From Rhizobium sp. WYJ-E13 (GTDB lineage: Bacteria; Pseudomonadota; Alphaproteobacteria; Rhizobiales; Rhizobiaceae): a DNA stretch of 64,000 nucleotides. A program made the translations under genes and the position numbers. The first letter of the stretch is position 1, and every line of letters begins with the position of its first letter. Below are positions 8,548 through 17,832 of the stretch, one piece after another. Under the pieces are notes generated by a model. That model made no database searches and was not told the origin of the DNA. It saw only the letters and a list, made by a program, of their open reading frames with translations. Where the stretch lies: NCBI RefSeq assembly GCF_018987265.1, contig NZ_CP076854.1:1116001-1180000 (forward strand), read 5' to 3'.

Positions 8548-9462
8548 TCAATCGTGCCTGCTTAAGAAGGCCGAGACGACGTCAAGGCAAAGCTCCTTTT
8601 CCTCGACATGCGGCATGTGGCTGGATTGCTCGAAGAGCACCCATTCGCAGCCCTTGACGCGATCGACATAGGGTTTGACGACCAGCGGCGTCGCCTCATC
8701 ATATTTGCCGGAGATCAAAAGCGTTGGCGCCTCGATGAGCGGCAGGCGATCCTCGATCGTCCAGTCCTTCATCGTGCCGATGACATGGAATTCGGTCGGG
8801 CCGTTCATGTTGCGATAGACGGTATTGTCTTCGTCCATGATCGCGAAGGTGCGCGCGACCTCCGGCGGCCAAGGGACGACGCGGCAGACATGCCGATCGT
8901 AGAAGACACGCGAGGCGGCGATATATTCGGGATCGGTGATGGTGCCGGCTTCCTCATGCCTCAGCAGCGTATCCTGCACGTCCTGCGGCAGCTCCTCGCG
9001 CAGGCGGTTTGCCTCCGCCACCCAGGTGTGCATGTTGGCCGGCGAATTGGCGATGACGAGCGCCTTCAGGCCTTTCGGCTGGCGCACGGCATGTTCGGCA
9101 CCGAGCATGCCGCCCCAGGACTGGCCGAGGAAAGCGTAGCGGTTCTGAATGCCGAGATGGTTCAGCAGCGCGTCGAGCTCTTCGAGAAAGAGCGCCGGCG
9201 TCCAGAAATCCGGTCCCTTTTCAGGCAGCCGCGTGGAGTTACCGTTGCCGAGCTGATCGTAATGAATGATCGCCCGGCCGTCGAGCTCGGCGATGCCCTT
9301 GAGGGAATCGACGTAGTCATGCGTGCAGCCGGGGCCGCCATGGGCAACGACAAGCGGCAGTTTTTGAGAATCCAGTGAACCGGTGATGCGATACCATGTC
9401 TGGTATTCGCGAAATGGCAGATAGGCTTCCTTCGTCGGAACTGCGGCCACAAGTCTCTCCAT
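8548..9462 (-). CDS. Proline iminopeptidase-family alpha/beta hydrolase (first copy)
   Basis: 304 residues. It shows the peptidase S33 pattern: oxyanion motif HGGPG (41-45), nucleophile S115 in GQSWGG, and likely acid D255 and base H282 in SSHMPH. The family removes N-terminal proline or hydrolyses small amides. It lies directly downstream of the LuxR gene on the same strand (53-bp gap), with a dyad element at 9513-9528 just before it. The LuxR-solo/pip pairing in plant-associated bacteria makes this the expected target gene; PipA of that group behaves as an amidase. Cytoplasmic, no signal peptide. Confidence 0.85.
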   Translation of the reverse strand: MERLVAAVPTKEAYLPFREYQTWYRITGSLDSQKLPLVVAHGGPGCTHDYVDSLKGIAELDGRAIIHYDQLGNGNSTRLPEKGPDFWTPALFLEELDALLNHLGIQNRYAFLGQSWGGMLGAEHAVRQPKGLKALVIANSPANMHTWVAEANRLREELPQDVQDTLLRHEEAGTITDPEYIAASRVFYDRHVCRVVPWPPEVARTFAIMDEDNTVYRNMNGPTEFHVIGTMKDWTIEDRLPLIEAPTLLISGKYDEATPLVVKPYVDRVKGCEWVLFEQSSHMPHVEEKELCLDVVSAFLSRHD

Positions 9463-9512
9463 CCTAAATGCAACGATGAAAAACCATAGCGTCGCCGAGA
9501 CGGTAAAGGCAG

Positions 9513-9528
9513 CTATCAGAAGTTATAG
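9513..9528. promoter_or_regulatory. Candidate LuxR-solo operator upstream of the first pip gene
   Basis: The dyad CTATCA-N4-TTATAG lies 51-66 nt before the start of the minus-strand iminopeptidase gene and overlaps the last codons of the LuxR gene. Read on the minus strand with flanks, it matches 18 of 20 positions of the element at 10328-10343. Two such copies, each in front of a pip gene, suggest a lux-box-like site; no binding data are available. Confidence 0.5.
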
Positions 9529-10298
9529 GATGGCCGATCTTCCAGCAGACGGTAATGCGTGGCGCGCACCACGGCCTGTGTGCGGTTGCGGGCGCCGAGC
9601 TTCTTGGCTGCGGCATTGAGATGCATGACGACGGTCGGCACCGAGCGGTCGATGATGCGGGAAATCTCCTTGGCCGAAAGGCCATCGGCGGAATGGCGCA
9701 GACACTCGCGCTCCCGCTCCGTCAGGCGGATCTTCCCGACGCTCAGCGCCTTGGCATCGAAAAGCGAATAGGCAGCCTCGTGGAAGACGTGGGCCAGCAG
9801 GTTGAAATCGGCAATGTAGCGCAGCGCATGACGCTCGAAATCGCTGTTGGCGCCGAAGCGAATGCCGGTCACGGTCGCGTAGTCGCCGCGGGGCATATGG
9901 ACGGGGACAGTCACACCCGTCGACATGTCGCGCTCGCTGAGATAGCGCGTCACCGGCACCGTATCGTCGCTCATGAAACGGTTGATGAGTGTGTCTGCAT
10001 CCCTGTCGTAATTCCAGAAGAAAGGGGCTGAGGTGCGCAACGCCACTTGCTGTACGGGATCAATGCGGAAATAGCCGCGATCAAACCAGTATTCCCTCAT
10101 GTCCTCGGAAATATTGCGCAGCTTCAAGAGCGAAGGGACCATGATCCCGCCGTCAAGGTCGTAAGGCACCGGCGTGTAGTCGTAGATCAGGGCCTCGAAG
10201 CCGATCTCTTTCATCGCTTCGAAAACCTGATCGATACGGCCATCAAGGGTCTGATGGATGGCGAATTGCCGTCTGATCGTTCCGATTTCGTCAATCAT
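9516..10298 (-). CDS. LuxR-family solo regulator of the plant-responsive (OryR/PipR) class
   Basis: 260 residues from the ATG at 10298, which has GGGAG 8 nt upstream; a longer frame to 10334 lacks this support. It has an N-terminal autoinducer-binding domain (about 20-170) and a C-terminal GerE-type helix-turn-helix (LTERERECL, then [16 protein letters not shown]). Anchoring on the conserved Asp-Pro (D80-P81, TraR D70-P71), the residues equivalent to TraR W57 and Y61 are M67 and W71, while W85 is kept (W95). This Met/Trp change is the known signature of solos that answer plant compounds rather than acyl-homoserine lactones. No luxI is present. Both neighbours are iminopeptidase-like genes and a peptide importer follows, as in PipR loci. 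Confidence 0.88.
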   Translation of the reverse strand: MIDEIGTIRRQFAIHQTLDGRIDQVFEAMKEIGFEALIYDYTPVPYDLDGGIMVPSLLKLRNISEDMREYWFDRGYFRIDPVQQVALRTSAPFFWNYDRDADTLINRFMSDDTVPVTRYLSERDMSTGVTVPVHMPRGDYATVTGIRFGANSDFERHALRYIADFNLLAHVFHEAAYSLFDAKALSVGKIRLTERERECLRHSADGLSAKEISRIIDRSVPTVVMHLNAAAKKLGARNRTQAVVRATHYRLLEDRPSYNF

Positions 10299-10327
10299 GG
10301 CAGGCTCCCGGTCGGTGGTTCCACACC

Positions 10328-10343
10328 CTATCACTTCTTATAG
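10328..10343. promoter_or_regulatory. Candidate LuxR-solo operator in the luxR/pip intergenic region
   Basis: The dyad CTATCA-N4-TTATAG is located 30-45 nt before the luxR start (-) and 81-96 nt before the second pip gene (+). It is the near-copy of the element at 9513-9528. It could control both divergent genes; the orientation and spacing suit a LuxR-type activator of the pip gene. Confidence 0.5.
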
Positions 10344-10423
10344 CTGGCGAAGGCTGAGGTTTAAGGTAAAAATTTAGCCATGCCCAATTATTGAGCAAGC
10401 GAAATCTTTTGCCGGAGTGGTCT

Positions 10424-11314
10424 ATGTGGCGTGAAATCGAGCCCGAGGCGCGACATAAAATCGAAGTCGACGGCTATAAGGTGGTCGCCTACAGCTTTGG
10501 AAGCGGCAGCGAGACCGTTTTATGCCTGAATGGCGGACCCGGCCTGCCCTGCGACTACCTGCGTGAGGCTCATTCCTGCCTAATCGATAAGGGCTACCGC
10601 GTGGTGGCTTTCGATCAGCTCGGCACCGGCGCCTCCGACCGGCCTACGGACCGATCGCTTTGGACCATCGGCCGCTATGTCGAGGAGACGGAGACGGTGC
10701 GCAAGGCGCTCGGCCTCGGCAAAGTGCATATGCTTGGTCATTCCTGGGGCGGGTGGCTGGCGATCGACTATGCGCTGACCTATCCGGAAAACCTGCAGAC
10801 GCTAATTCTCGAAGACACTGTCGCCGACATGCCGCATCTGATTTCCGAACTGGAGCGGCTGCGCGCGGCCCTCGGTCCGGAGACGGTGGCGATGATGCAG
10901 AAACACGAGGCGCAGGGCACCTACAATCATCCGGAATATCTGGCGGCGGTGACGATTCTCAATTACCGTCATGTCTGCCGTTTGCCGGAATGGCCGGCCC
11001 CCGTGCGTCGCTCGCTGGACGACTGGAACATGGGTCCGTACGAGACCATGCAGGGGCCGAACGAGTTCCTCTATATCGGCAATCTGAAGGACTGGAACCG
11101 GATTCCCGACCTGCCGCGTGTGACGACGCCGGTGCTGATCACGACTGGCGAGCATGACGAACTGACACCGGCCTGCGCGCTGCGGATGAAGCTTGCCTTG
11201 CCGAACGTCGAACTCAAGGTCTTCGCCAATGCCAGCCACATGCCCTTCTATGAAAATCCGCATGATTATTATCCGGCGCTGGTCGATTTTCTATCGCGGC
11301 ACAGGGCAAGCTGA
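10424..11314 (+). CDS. Proline iminopeptidase-family alpha/beta hydrolase (second copy)
   Basis: 296 residues from the ATG at 10424, preceded by GGAG with 6 nt spacing; a TTG at 10391 in frame would add 11 residues. Motifs are NGGPG (36-40), nucleophile S107 in GHSWGG, D245 in GEHDELTP and H272 in SHMPF. It is a divergent paralogue of the hydrolase on the other side of luxR, so the regulator is bracketed by two pip-like genes. The importer operon starts 51 bp downstream on the same strand, suggesting that imported peptide or amide is cleaved by this enzyme. Confidence 0.85.
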   Translation: MWREIEPEARHKIEVDGYKVVAYSFGSGSETVLCLNGGPGLPCDYLREAHSCLIDKGYRVVAFDQLGTGASDRPTDRSLWTIGRYVEETETVRKALGLGKVHMLGHSWGGWLAIDYALTYPENLQTLILEDTVADMPHLISELERLRAALGPETVAMMQKHEAQGTYNHPEYLAAVTILNYRHVCRLPEWPAPVRRSLDDWNMGPYETMQGPNEFLYIGNLKDWNRIPDLPRVTTPVLITTGEHDELTPACALRMKLALPNVELKVFANASHMPFYENPHDYYPALVDFLSRHRAS

Positions 11315-11365
11315 TGCAGGGTAAGGTGATCGGTACCCGACGAAGACAGGGGGGCGAGCGCCGCC

Positions 11366-12304
11366 ATGCATCGTTATAAGTTCATACTGACCCGGCCGGT
11401 TCAGTTTCTGCCCGTTATCTTCGGCATCAGTGTCATCACCTTCATTCTGGTGCGGCTGATCCCCGGTGATCCCGCCCGCAATATTCTCGGCACGCGCGCC
11501 ACACCGACCGCACTTGCCAATATCCGAGCCCAATATGGCCTCGATCAGCCGATGTGGCTGCAATATTTCTACTTCCTCAAGAACCTCGCAAATGGCGAGA
11601 TGGGCAAGTCGATCCTCTACAAGATCGATGTGCTGCCGCTGATCGCAACCCGCATCGAGCCGACGATCGCGCTGGTGCTGACCAGCGTCATTCTGTCGAT
11701 CCTGATCGCCGTGCCGATGGCGGCGATTGCCGCGCGCAATTCCGGCCGGGCGCCGGATCATGCGGTGCGTATCGTCTCCACTTTCGGGATTGGCTTTCCG
11801 CCCTTCTGGCTCGGCCTGATGCTGATCATTCTCTTCAGCGTGGAACTCGGCATCCTGCCGGTCTCCGGCTACGGCACGACACTGGGCGACAAGCTCTCCC
11901 ATCTCATGCTGCCAAGCCTGACAGTGGCATTGTCGCTGTCGACGGTTCTCACCCGCAGCCTGCGCTCCGCCATGATCGAATCCTTGAAATCCGATGTGGC
12001 GACGGCGGCGCGCGCACGCGGCATGCCTGAGAGCATCGTTTTCTGGCGTCACGTGCTGCCGAATTCGCTCGTACCGACCATCAATCTTCTCGCCGTCAAC
12101 ATCGGCTGGCTGATCGGCGGCACGGTCGTCGTCGAAAGCGTCTTTGCCCTGCCCGGCATGGGGCAGTTGCTGGTACGCGCCATCTTCTCGCGGGATTACA
12201 TGGTCGTGCAGGGCGTTGCCATGACATTTGCCTGCGCCACCGTACTCGTCAATTTCATCGCCGACATCGTCACCGTCGCTGTTGATCCGAGGGTGAAGCT
12301 ATGA
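11366..12304 (+). CDS. Peptide/amide ABC permease, DppB type (system 1)
   Basis: 312 residues with about six membrane segments, the N-terminal DppB pattern (VRLIPGDPARNILG) and the permease EAA loop (ARARGMPESIVFWRHVLPNSL). It overlaps the next permease by 4 nt. First gene of a dppB-dppC-dppDF-SBP set lying next to the LuxR-solo/pip genes, which points to a peptide or amide signal as the cargo. Confidence 0.9.
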   Translation: MHRYKFILTRPVQFLPVIFGISVITFILVRLIPGDPARNILGTRATPTALANIRAQYGLDQPMWLQYFYFLKNLANGEMGKSILYKIDVLPLIATRIEPTIALVLTSVILSILIAVPMAAIAARNSGRAPDHAVRIVSTFGIGFPPFWLGLMLIILFSVELGILPVSGYGTTLGDKLSHLMLPSLTVALSLSTVLTRSLRSAMIESLKSDVATAARARGMPESIVFWRHVLPNSLVPTINLLAVNIGWLIGGTVVVESVFALPGMGQLLVRAIFSRDYMVVQGVAMTFACATVLVNFIADIVTVAVDPRVKL

Positions 12305-13152
12305 GTGTCGAAGCCATTGCTCCCCATCCGGTCGCCTGGCGCCGTTTCCTCGGCCGCCGGCTGACGCTCGTGTTCGGCTCGGCCATTCTGCTGTTCTTCC
12401 TGCTTCTGGCGATAGCGGCTCCACTGGTGGCTCCCTATGATCCGATCCTGCAGAATGCCGATGCCCGACTGCAGGGACCGTCACTCGCCCATCTCTTCGG
12501 CACGGATAATTTCGGCCGTGACATCCTGTCCCGCGTCATCTGGGGCGCCCGCATCGATCTGCAGATCGCCGTCATCGGCGTCCTCTTCCCTTTCCTGATC
12601 GGCACGACCGTCGGCACGATCGCCGGCTTCTTCGGCGGCCTCGTCGATGCGATTTTCATGCGCCTCGTCGATATCATTCTCGCCTTCCCGTTCCTCGTGC
12701 TGATGCTGTCGATCATCGCCATTCTCGGCCCGGGCCTCGGCAGCTTTTATATCGCCATCGCTTTGGTCGGCTGGGTCTCCTATGCGCGTCTCATCCGCGC
12801 GCAGATGCTGGTTCTGAAGAGCAGCGACTACGCGGTCGCAGCCGTCAGTCTCGGCTTCAGCCGCACCCGCATCATGTTCCGCCATCTGCTGCCGAATGCG
12901 ATTGCCGGCTCCATCGTCTTTTCCATGTCGGACGCCACGCTGGTGCTGCTCAGCGGCGCAGCGGTCAGCTATCTCGGCCTCGGTGTGCAGCCGCCGCTTG
13001 CCGAATGGGGCGTCATGGTCGCGGAAGGGCAGAGCTTCATCACCACGGCCTGGTGGATCACGCTTTTCCCCGGCCTCTCCATCGTCTGCCTTGCCTTCGG
13101 TTTCAGCATGCTGGGTGATGCGCTCGGCGAACTTCTCGGAGTTCACGAATGA
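12301..13152 (+). CDS. Peptide/amide ABC permease, DppC type (system 1)
   Basis: 283 residues. The N terminus contains the DppC hallmark HLFGTDNFGRDILSRV, followed by about five membrane segments and an EAA-type loop (FSRTRIMFRHLLPNA). Its 4-nt overlaps with the preceding permease and the following ATPase indicate strict co-translation. Inner membrane partner of the DppB-type protein. Confidence 0.9.
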   Translation: MSVEAIAPHPVAWRRFLGRRLTLVFGSAILLFFLLLAIAAPLVAPYDPILQNADARLQGPSLAHLFGTDNFGRDILSRVIWGARIDLQIAVIGVLFPFLIGTTVGTIAGFFGGLVDAIFMRLVDIILAFPFLVLMLSIIAILGPGLGSFYIAIALVGWVSYARLIRAQMLVLKSSDYAVAAVSLGFSRTRIMFRHLLPNAIAGSIVFSMSDATLVLLSGAAVSYLGLGVQPPLAEWGVMVAEGQSFITTAWWITLFPGLSIVCLAFGFSMLGDALGELLGVHE

Positions 13153-14858
13153 GTGCATCAGTGCTTTCCGTCCGCGATCTGACGGTCAAGGTTCATCTTG
13201 ATGGTGGTGTGCGCACGCTGATCGATCATGTTTCCTTGGATCTCGCCAAGGGCGAAATCCTCGGCCTCGTCGGCGAGAGCGGGTCGGGCAAGAGCCTGCT
13301 CTGCCGTTCGCTCGTCCGGCTGCTGCCCTCCTCGCTGATCAAGATCGAGGGCGGCACCGTCCTGCTTGAAGGACGCGACCTGACGACGGCAAGCGATGCC
13401 GAGATGCTCGATGTCCGTGGCGGCGAGATCGGCATGATCTTCCAGAACCCGACAAGCCATCTCGACCCGGTCATGCGCATCGGCGACCAGATTTCCGAGG
13501 GCATCCGCTATCACCAGGACCTGGGAGCGAAGGAAGCGCGGGCCGCCGCCATCGAGATCCTGACGCAGGTCGGCTTTCCCGATCCCATGCGCCAGTATGA
13601 CAGCTATCCGCACGAATTTTCGGGCGGTATGCGCCAACGCGCGATGATCGGCGTGGCCCTCTCCTGCAATCCGAAAATCCTGATTGCCGACGAGCCGACA
13701 ACGGCGCTCGACGTAACCATCCAGGCACAGATCCTGAAGCTCTTGCTGGAGATCCGCGACAAGCGCGGCCTGTCGATCATCCTCATCACCCATGACCTCG
13801 GCATCGTCGCGCAGACCTGCGACCGCATCGCGGTCATGCACAGCGGCAGGCTGCTCGAACAGGGACCGAAGCGCGCGATCCTCTCGCGGCCTCAGGACCC
13901 CTATACGATCAATCTGATCAACAGCCATCCTTCCATGCCGGATGAGATGACTGTACCCGTTGCGGAAGTCGCCCCTCCCGCCGCATCGGCCAAACCTCTC
14001 CTCGAAATCGACGACCTCCATGTGCGGTTCAAGGCCGGTGGCAGTCTCTTTAAGGGTAGCACGAAGACGGTAAGTGCGGTTTCCGGCGTCAGCCTTCAGG
14101 TCATGCCGGGTGAGACCATCGGCATTGTCGGCGAATCCGGCAGCGGCAAGAGCACGCTCGCACGCGCCGTCCTCGGCCTGACCCCGATTTCTTCTGGCCA
14201 TGTCTCTTTCGACGGCATCGATCTTGCACAGCAACGGGCAGCCGGCCTCGCAAAGCTGCGGCGCGAGACGGCCATGGTCTTCCAGGATCCCTATAACGCT
14301 CTCAATCCGCGGCTCACCATCGGCCAGATGCTTGCCGAAGTGCTGAAGGTGCAAGGCAAGGTTCCAGCATCTGCCATTCCGGCTCGGATCGGCGAACTGC
14401 TCGATCTCGTCGGGTTGGAGCGGGAATTCGCCAACCGCAGGCCTCGCAGCATGAGCGGCGGCCAATGTCAGCGTGCCGGCATCGCCCGGGCGCTCGCCGT
14501 CGATCCGAAGCTCATCATTGCAGACGAATGCGTCGCAGCCCTCGACGTGACCATCCAGGCACAGATCATCGCGCTTTTCCGCGAACTGACCGCGAAGATG
14601 AACCTGACGCTGATGTTCATCGCCCATGATCTCGCGATCGTGCGCAATCTCTGCGAACGCGTCGTCGTCATGTATCGCGGCGAGATCGTCGAGGAAGGCC
14701 GTTCGGATGAGGTTTTCGCTCGACCGAAGCACCCCTATACCGCGGCGCTGATTGCCGCCATCCCCGACATCGATCCGGACAAGCCGCTTCTCGCAGGAGC
14801 GGGCCCGGAAGACGAACTGCAGTCGATGTCGGCTCTACCCGTTAAACGCATGCCATAA
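13149..14858 (+). CDS. Fused DppD-DppF ABC ATPase (system 1)
   Basis: 569 residues made of two complete ABC domains. Each has Walker A GESGSGKS(T/L), a signature (FSGGMRQR in the first, MSGGQCQR in the second) and Walker B (ILIADEP, LIIADEC). In the second Walker B the expected Glu-Pro is Glu-Cys (DECVAALD), a small but visible deviation. Oligopeptide C-terminal extensions follow each domain. Standard systems encode DppD and DppF separately; fusion is common in rhizobia. Seventeen bases separate it from the binding-protein gene. Confidence 0.9.
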   Translation: MSASVLSVRDLTVKVHLDGGVRTLIDHVSLDLAKGEILGLVGESGSGKSLLCRSLVRLLPSSLIKIEGGTVLLEGRDLTTASDAEMLDVRGGEIGMIFQNPTSHLDPVMRIGDQISEGIRYHQDLGAKEARAAAIEILTQVGFPDPMRQYDSYPHEFSGGMRQRAMIGVALSCNPKILIADEPTTALDVTIQAQILKLLLEIRDKRGLSIILITHDLGIVAQTCDRIAVMHSGRLLEQGPKRAILSRPQDPYTINLINSHPSMPDEMTVPVAEVAPPAASAKPLLEIDDLHVRFKAGGSLFKGSTKTVSAVSGVSLQVMPGETIGIVGESGSGKSTLARAVLGLTPISSGHVSFDGIDLAQQRAAGLAKLRRETAMVFQDPYNALNPRLTIGQMLAEVLKVQGKVPASAIPARIGELLDLVGLEREFANRRPRSMSGGQCQRAGIARALAVDPKLIIADECVAALDVTIQAQIIALFRELTAKMNLTLMFIAHDLAIVRNLCERVVVMYRGEIVEEGRSDEVFARPKHPYTAALIAAIPDIDPDKPLLAGAGPEDELQSMSALPVKRMP

Positions 14859-14875
14859 CAACGAAGGGAACGAAC

Positions 14876-16390
14876 ATGATCACCAGATGGAAATCAATCG
14901 GGCTTGCAGCGCTTCTTGCAGGCCTGACACTCAGCGCATCTTACGCCGAGGCCGCCGGCGTGCTTACCATCGGCCGCCGCGAGGATTCAACCACATTCGA
15001 TCCGATCAAGACGGCGCAGAACATCGACAACTGGGTCTTCTCCAACGTCTATGACGTACTGATCCGCGTCGACAAGACCGGAACCAAGCTGGAGCCCGGC
15101 CTTGCCGAAAGCTGGACGGTCTCCGACGACGGCCTGACCTATGTTTTCAAGATCCGCGACGCAAAATTCTCCGACGGTTCGCCGCTGACGGCCGAAGACG
15201 CCGCCTATAGCCTGCTGCGCATCCGCAATGACGAGGGCTCGCTCTGGAGTGATTCCTACAAGGTGATCGATACGGCTGTCGCCACTGACCCGCATACGCT
15301 GACAATCAAGCTCAAGAACCCCTCCGCGCCCTTCCTGTCGACGCTGGCCCTGCCGAATGCCTCCGTCATCTCCAAGGCCGGCATGGAAACTATGGGCGCG
15401 GACGCCTATGGCGAAAAGCCGGTCGCGTCGGGTGCCTTTACCGTCGAGGAATGGCGTCGCGGCGACCGTATCATCCTGAAGAAGAACCCGAATTTCTGGC
15501 AGGCGGACCGGGTGAAACTCGATGGGGTCGAGTGGATCTCGGTGCCTGACGACAATACCCGCATGCTGAACGTGCAGGCTGGCCAGCTCGATGCGGCCAT
15601 CTTCGTGCCCTTCTCGCGCGTCGAGGAGCTGAAGAAGGATGCAAACCTCAACGTGCTGATCGATCCTTCGACGCGTGAAGATCATCTCCTGATCAACCAT
15701 GCGCATGGCGATCTCGGCAAGAAGGAAGTGCGCCAGGCCCTCGACCTGGCGATCGACAAGAAGGCAATCGTCGAGGCCGTCACCTTCGGCCAGGGCACGG
15801 TCGCCAATTCCTACATTCCGAAGGGTGCCCTCTACCACTACGCCGACAATCTGCAGCGCCCTTATGATCCGAAAGAGGCCAAGCAGATGCTGGCCGATGC
15901 CGGCGTTTCCAATCTAACATTGAACTACCTGATCCGCGCCGGTGACGAAGTGGATGAGCAGACGGCCGTGCTGGTGCAGCAGCAGCTCGCCAAGGCCGGC
16001 ATCACTGCCAATTTGCAGAAGGTCGACCCCAGCCAGGAATGGGACATGACCGTTGCCGGCGACTACGACATCTCCGTCAACTACTGGACGAACGACATTC
16101 TCGACCCGGACCAGAAGACGACCTTCGTGCTCGGCCATGACTCCAACAACAACTACTCGACCAACTACAAGAACGAGGCGGTGAAAGAGCTGGTCGCCAA
16201 GGCCCGCCTGGAACTCGATCCGAAGAAGCGCGAGCAAATGTACATCGACCTGCAGAAGATGGCGAAGGACGACGTCAACTGGATCGACCTCTACTATAGC
16301 CCCTATATCAATGTGGCTCGCAAGAACATCGACAACTTCTACCAGAACCCGCTTGGCCGCTTCTTCCTGGAAGACACGGTCAAGAACTGA
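14876..16390 (+). CDS. Periplasmic binding protein, family 5 (system 1)
   Basis: 504 residues. The signal peptide covers about 1-27 (ends SYAEA/AG). The mature part has the SBP_bac_5 features: LEPGLAESWTVSDDGLTY, FSDGSPLTAEDA and DPKKREQMYIDLQKM. The family binds oligopeptides and also opines and other small amides. In the well-studied PipR locus the associated binding protein recognises an ethanolamine-derived plant signal, so a non-peptide ligand is possible here. A perfect 12-bp hairpin follows the stop. Confidence 0.9.
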   Translation: MITRWKSIGLAALLAGLTLSASYAEAAGVLTIGRREDSTTFDPIKTAQNIDNWVFSNVYDVLIRVDKTGTKLEPGLAESWTVSDDGLTYVFKIRDAKFSDGSPLTAEDAAYSLLRIRNDEGSLWSDSYKVIDTAVATDPHTLTIKLKNPSAPFLSTLALPNASVISKAGMETMGADAYGEKPVASGAFTVEEWRRGDRIILKKNPNFWQADRVKLDGVEWISVPDDNTRMLNVQAGQLDAAIFVPFSRVEELKKDANLNVLIDPSTREDHLLINHAHGDLGKKEVRQALDLAIDKKAIVEAVTFGQGTVANSYIPKGALYHYADNLQRPYDPKEAKQMLADAGVSNLTLNYLIRAGDEVDEQTAVLVQQQLAKAGITANLQKVDPSQEWDMTVAGDYDISVNYWTNDILDPDQKTTFVLGHDSNNNYSTNYKNEAVKELVAKARLELDPKKREQMYIDLQKMAKDDVNWIDLYYSPYINVARKNIDNFYQNPLGRFFLEDTVKN

Positions 16391-16410
16391 CAAATTGCGG
16401 ATTTGCGATC

Positions 16411-16441
16411 ATACTCCGCCGCTCGACGTGCGGCGGAGTAT
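16411..16441 (+). promoter_or_regulatory. Perfect 12-bp hairpin between binding-protein and amidase genes
   Basis: ATACTCCGCCGC (16411-16422) and GCGGCGGAGTAT (16430-16441) form an uninterrupted 12-bp stem with a 7-nt loop. There is no T run after it. The 3' arm contains GGAG (16435-16438), which could serve as ribosome site for an ATG at 16446, so folding could hide that start. It may also protect the binding-protein message or attenuate amidase expression. Confidence 0.6.
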
Positions 16442-16460
16442 TCCGATGACGGAGGCGGTG

Positions 16461-17816
16461 ATGACGGCGGACGAAATCGCATTCATGAGCGTAGCCGAGC
16501 TTGGGCGAGCCTATAGAAACGGTTCGCTTTCCCCTGTCGATGTCGTACGTGCCAGCATTCAACGGCTGGAGAGGCTGGAACCTGCCCTGAATGCCGTCGC
16601 GCAGAGACTGGATGAGACGGCGCATGCAAACGCCGAACAGGCAGGCGAGGAGCTGCGGTCCGGCAGGGATCGCGGAGCGTTGCACGGCATTCCGGTCGCC
16701 ATCAAGGATCTGATCGAGGTCAAGGGCGCTCCGACCGGCTATGGCAGCAGGGTGCGGCCACCTGCCATGGCAAGCGAGGACAGCCTGCTGGTGCAGTGGC
16801 TGCGGGAGGCTGGTGCGATCATCCTCTGCAAGTCCAACCTGCTCGAATATGCCTATGGCATTGCCCATCCTGACGTCGGCCAGACGAACAATCCCCATGA
16901 TGTCGGGCGCACGTCCGGCGGCTCCAGCGGTGGCTCGGCCGCTCTCGTCGCCGCCGGCATACTGCCGCTTGCGATCGGCACGGATACGGGCGGCTCGATC
17001 CGCATCCCCGCCTCCTATTGCGGCATCGTCGGACTGAAGCCGACATTCGGACTGGTGCCTCTTAACGGCGTCTTCCCGCTCTCCTGGAGCCTCGATCATG
17101 CTGGCCCTCTGGCGCGCAACGTTACGGATACGGCGCTGTTGCTCGAAGTGCTGGCCGGCAAGGCATTTCCACTTTCTGCGCCTTCGCTGCAAGGCGTCAG
17201 AATCGGCGCGGTGCAATTCCATTGCGACAGTCCCGAGCTGACGCCGGCAGTCGCCGCCAATCTCGCCGAAACACTCGAGCGGCTCGAGACAGCGGGGGCA
17301 GTCGTCAAGCGCATCGACATTCCGGAGCTTACGCTCGCCAATTCGGAACTGCGCCGGATCATCCTGCCCGAGGCCTCCGTCATCCACGCTCCGCTCCACG
17401 CCGAAAATCCTGCGGGGTATGCGCCACGCACGCGATCGCAGGTGGAGGCTGGTTTCGAAGCGAAGGCGGTGGATTACATCAGAGCACAGGAATTCCGCGT
17501 CAAGCTTCGCAATGCCGTCGAAGCGATATTCAGCGACATCGACGTGCTTCTCGGACCGAGCGTACCCTTCCCCGCGCCGATTACGGATCCGGAATTCACC
17601 GAGGACGGCGAGGAAGGCGAAATGCTCTCCAGCGGCTTCGCCAACATGACCGGTCAGCCATCCCTCAGCCTGCCATCAGGCATGGACGGGCATCTGCCGC
17701 TTGGACTGCAATTGACCGGCCCGATCGGTAGCGACGGGAAACTGCTGCAGATCGCGCTCGGTATCGAGGCCGCACTCGATGCTTACCGCAGGCCATCCCC
17801 TGCGGCAGTTCTCTAG
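16461..17816 (+). CDS. Amidase-signature family amidase
   Basis: 451 residues from the ATG at 16461 (GGAGG, 5-nt spacing); an ATG at 16446 is also possible. The catalytic residues of the Ser-cisSer-Lys family are present: K82 (VAIKDLIEV), the S155 region (TSGGSSGGS) and S179 (GTDTGGSIR). It hydrolyses an amide to acid and ammonia; the family spans indoleacetamide, urethane and peptide amides. It is last in the LuxR-pip-Dpp block, matching use of an amide imported by system 1. Specific substrate unknown. Confidence 0.85.
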   Translation: MTADEIAFMSVAELGRAYRNGSLSPVDVVRASIQRLERLEPALNAVAQRLDETAHANAEQAGEELRSGRDRGALHGIPVAIKDLIEVKGAPTGYGSRVRPPAMASEDSLLVQWLREAGAIILCKSNLLEYAYGIAHPDVGQTNNPHDVGRTSGGSSGGSAALVAAGILPLAIGTDTGGSIRIPASYCGIVGLKPTFGLVPLNGVFPLSWSLDHAGPLARNVTDTALLLEVLAGKAFPLSAPSLQGVRIGAVQFHCDSPELTPAVAANLAETLERLETAGAVVKRIDIPELTLANSELRRIILPEASVIHAPLHAENPAGYAPRTRSQVEAGFEAKAVDYIRAQEFRVKLRNAVEAIFSDIDVLLGPSVPFPAPITDPEFTEDGEEGEMLSSGFANMTGQPSLSLPSGMDGHLPLGLQLTGPIGSDGKLLQIALGIEAALDAYRRPSPAAVL

Positions 17817-17832
17817 ACCACTCCGCTTCCCG

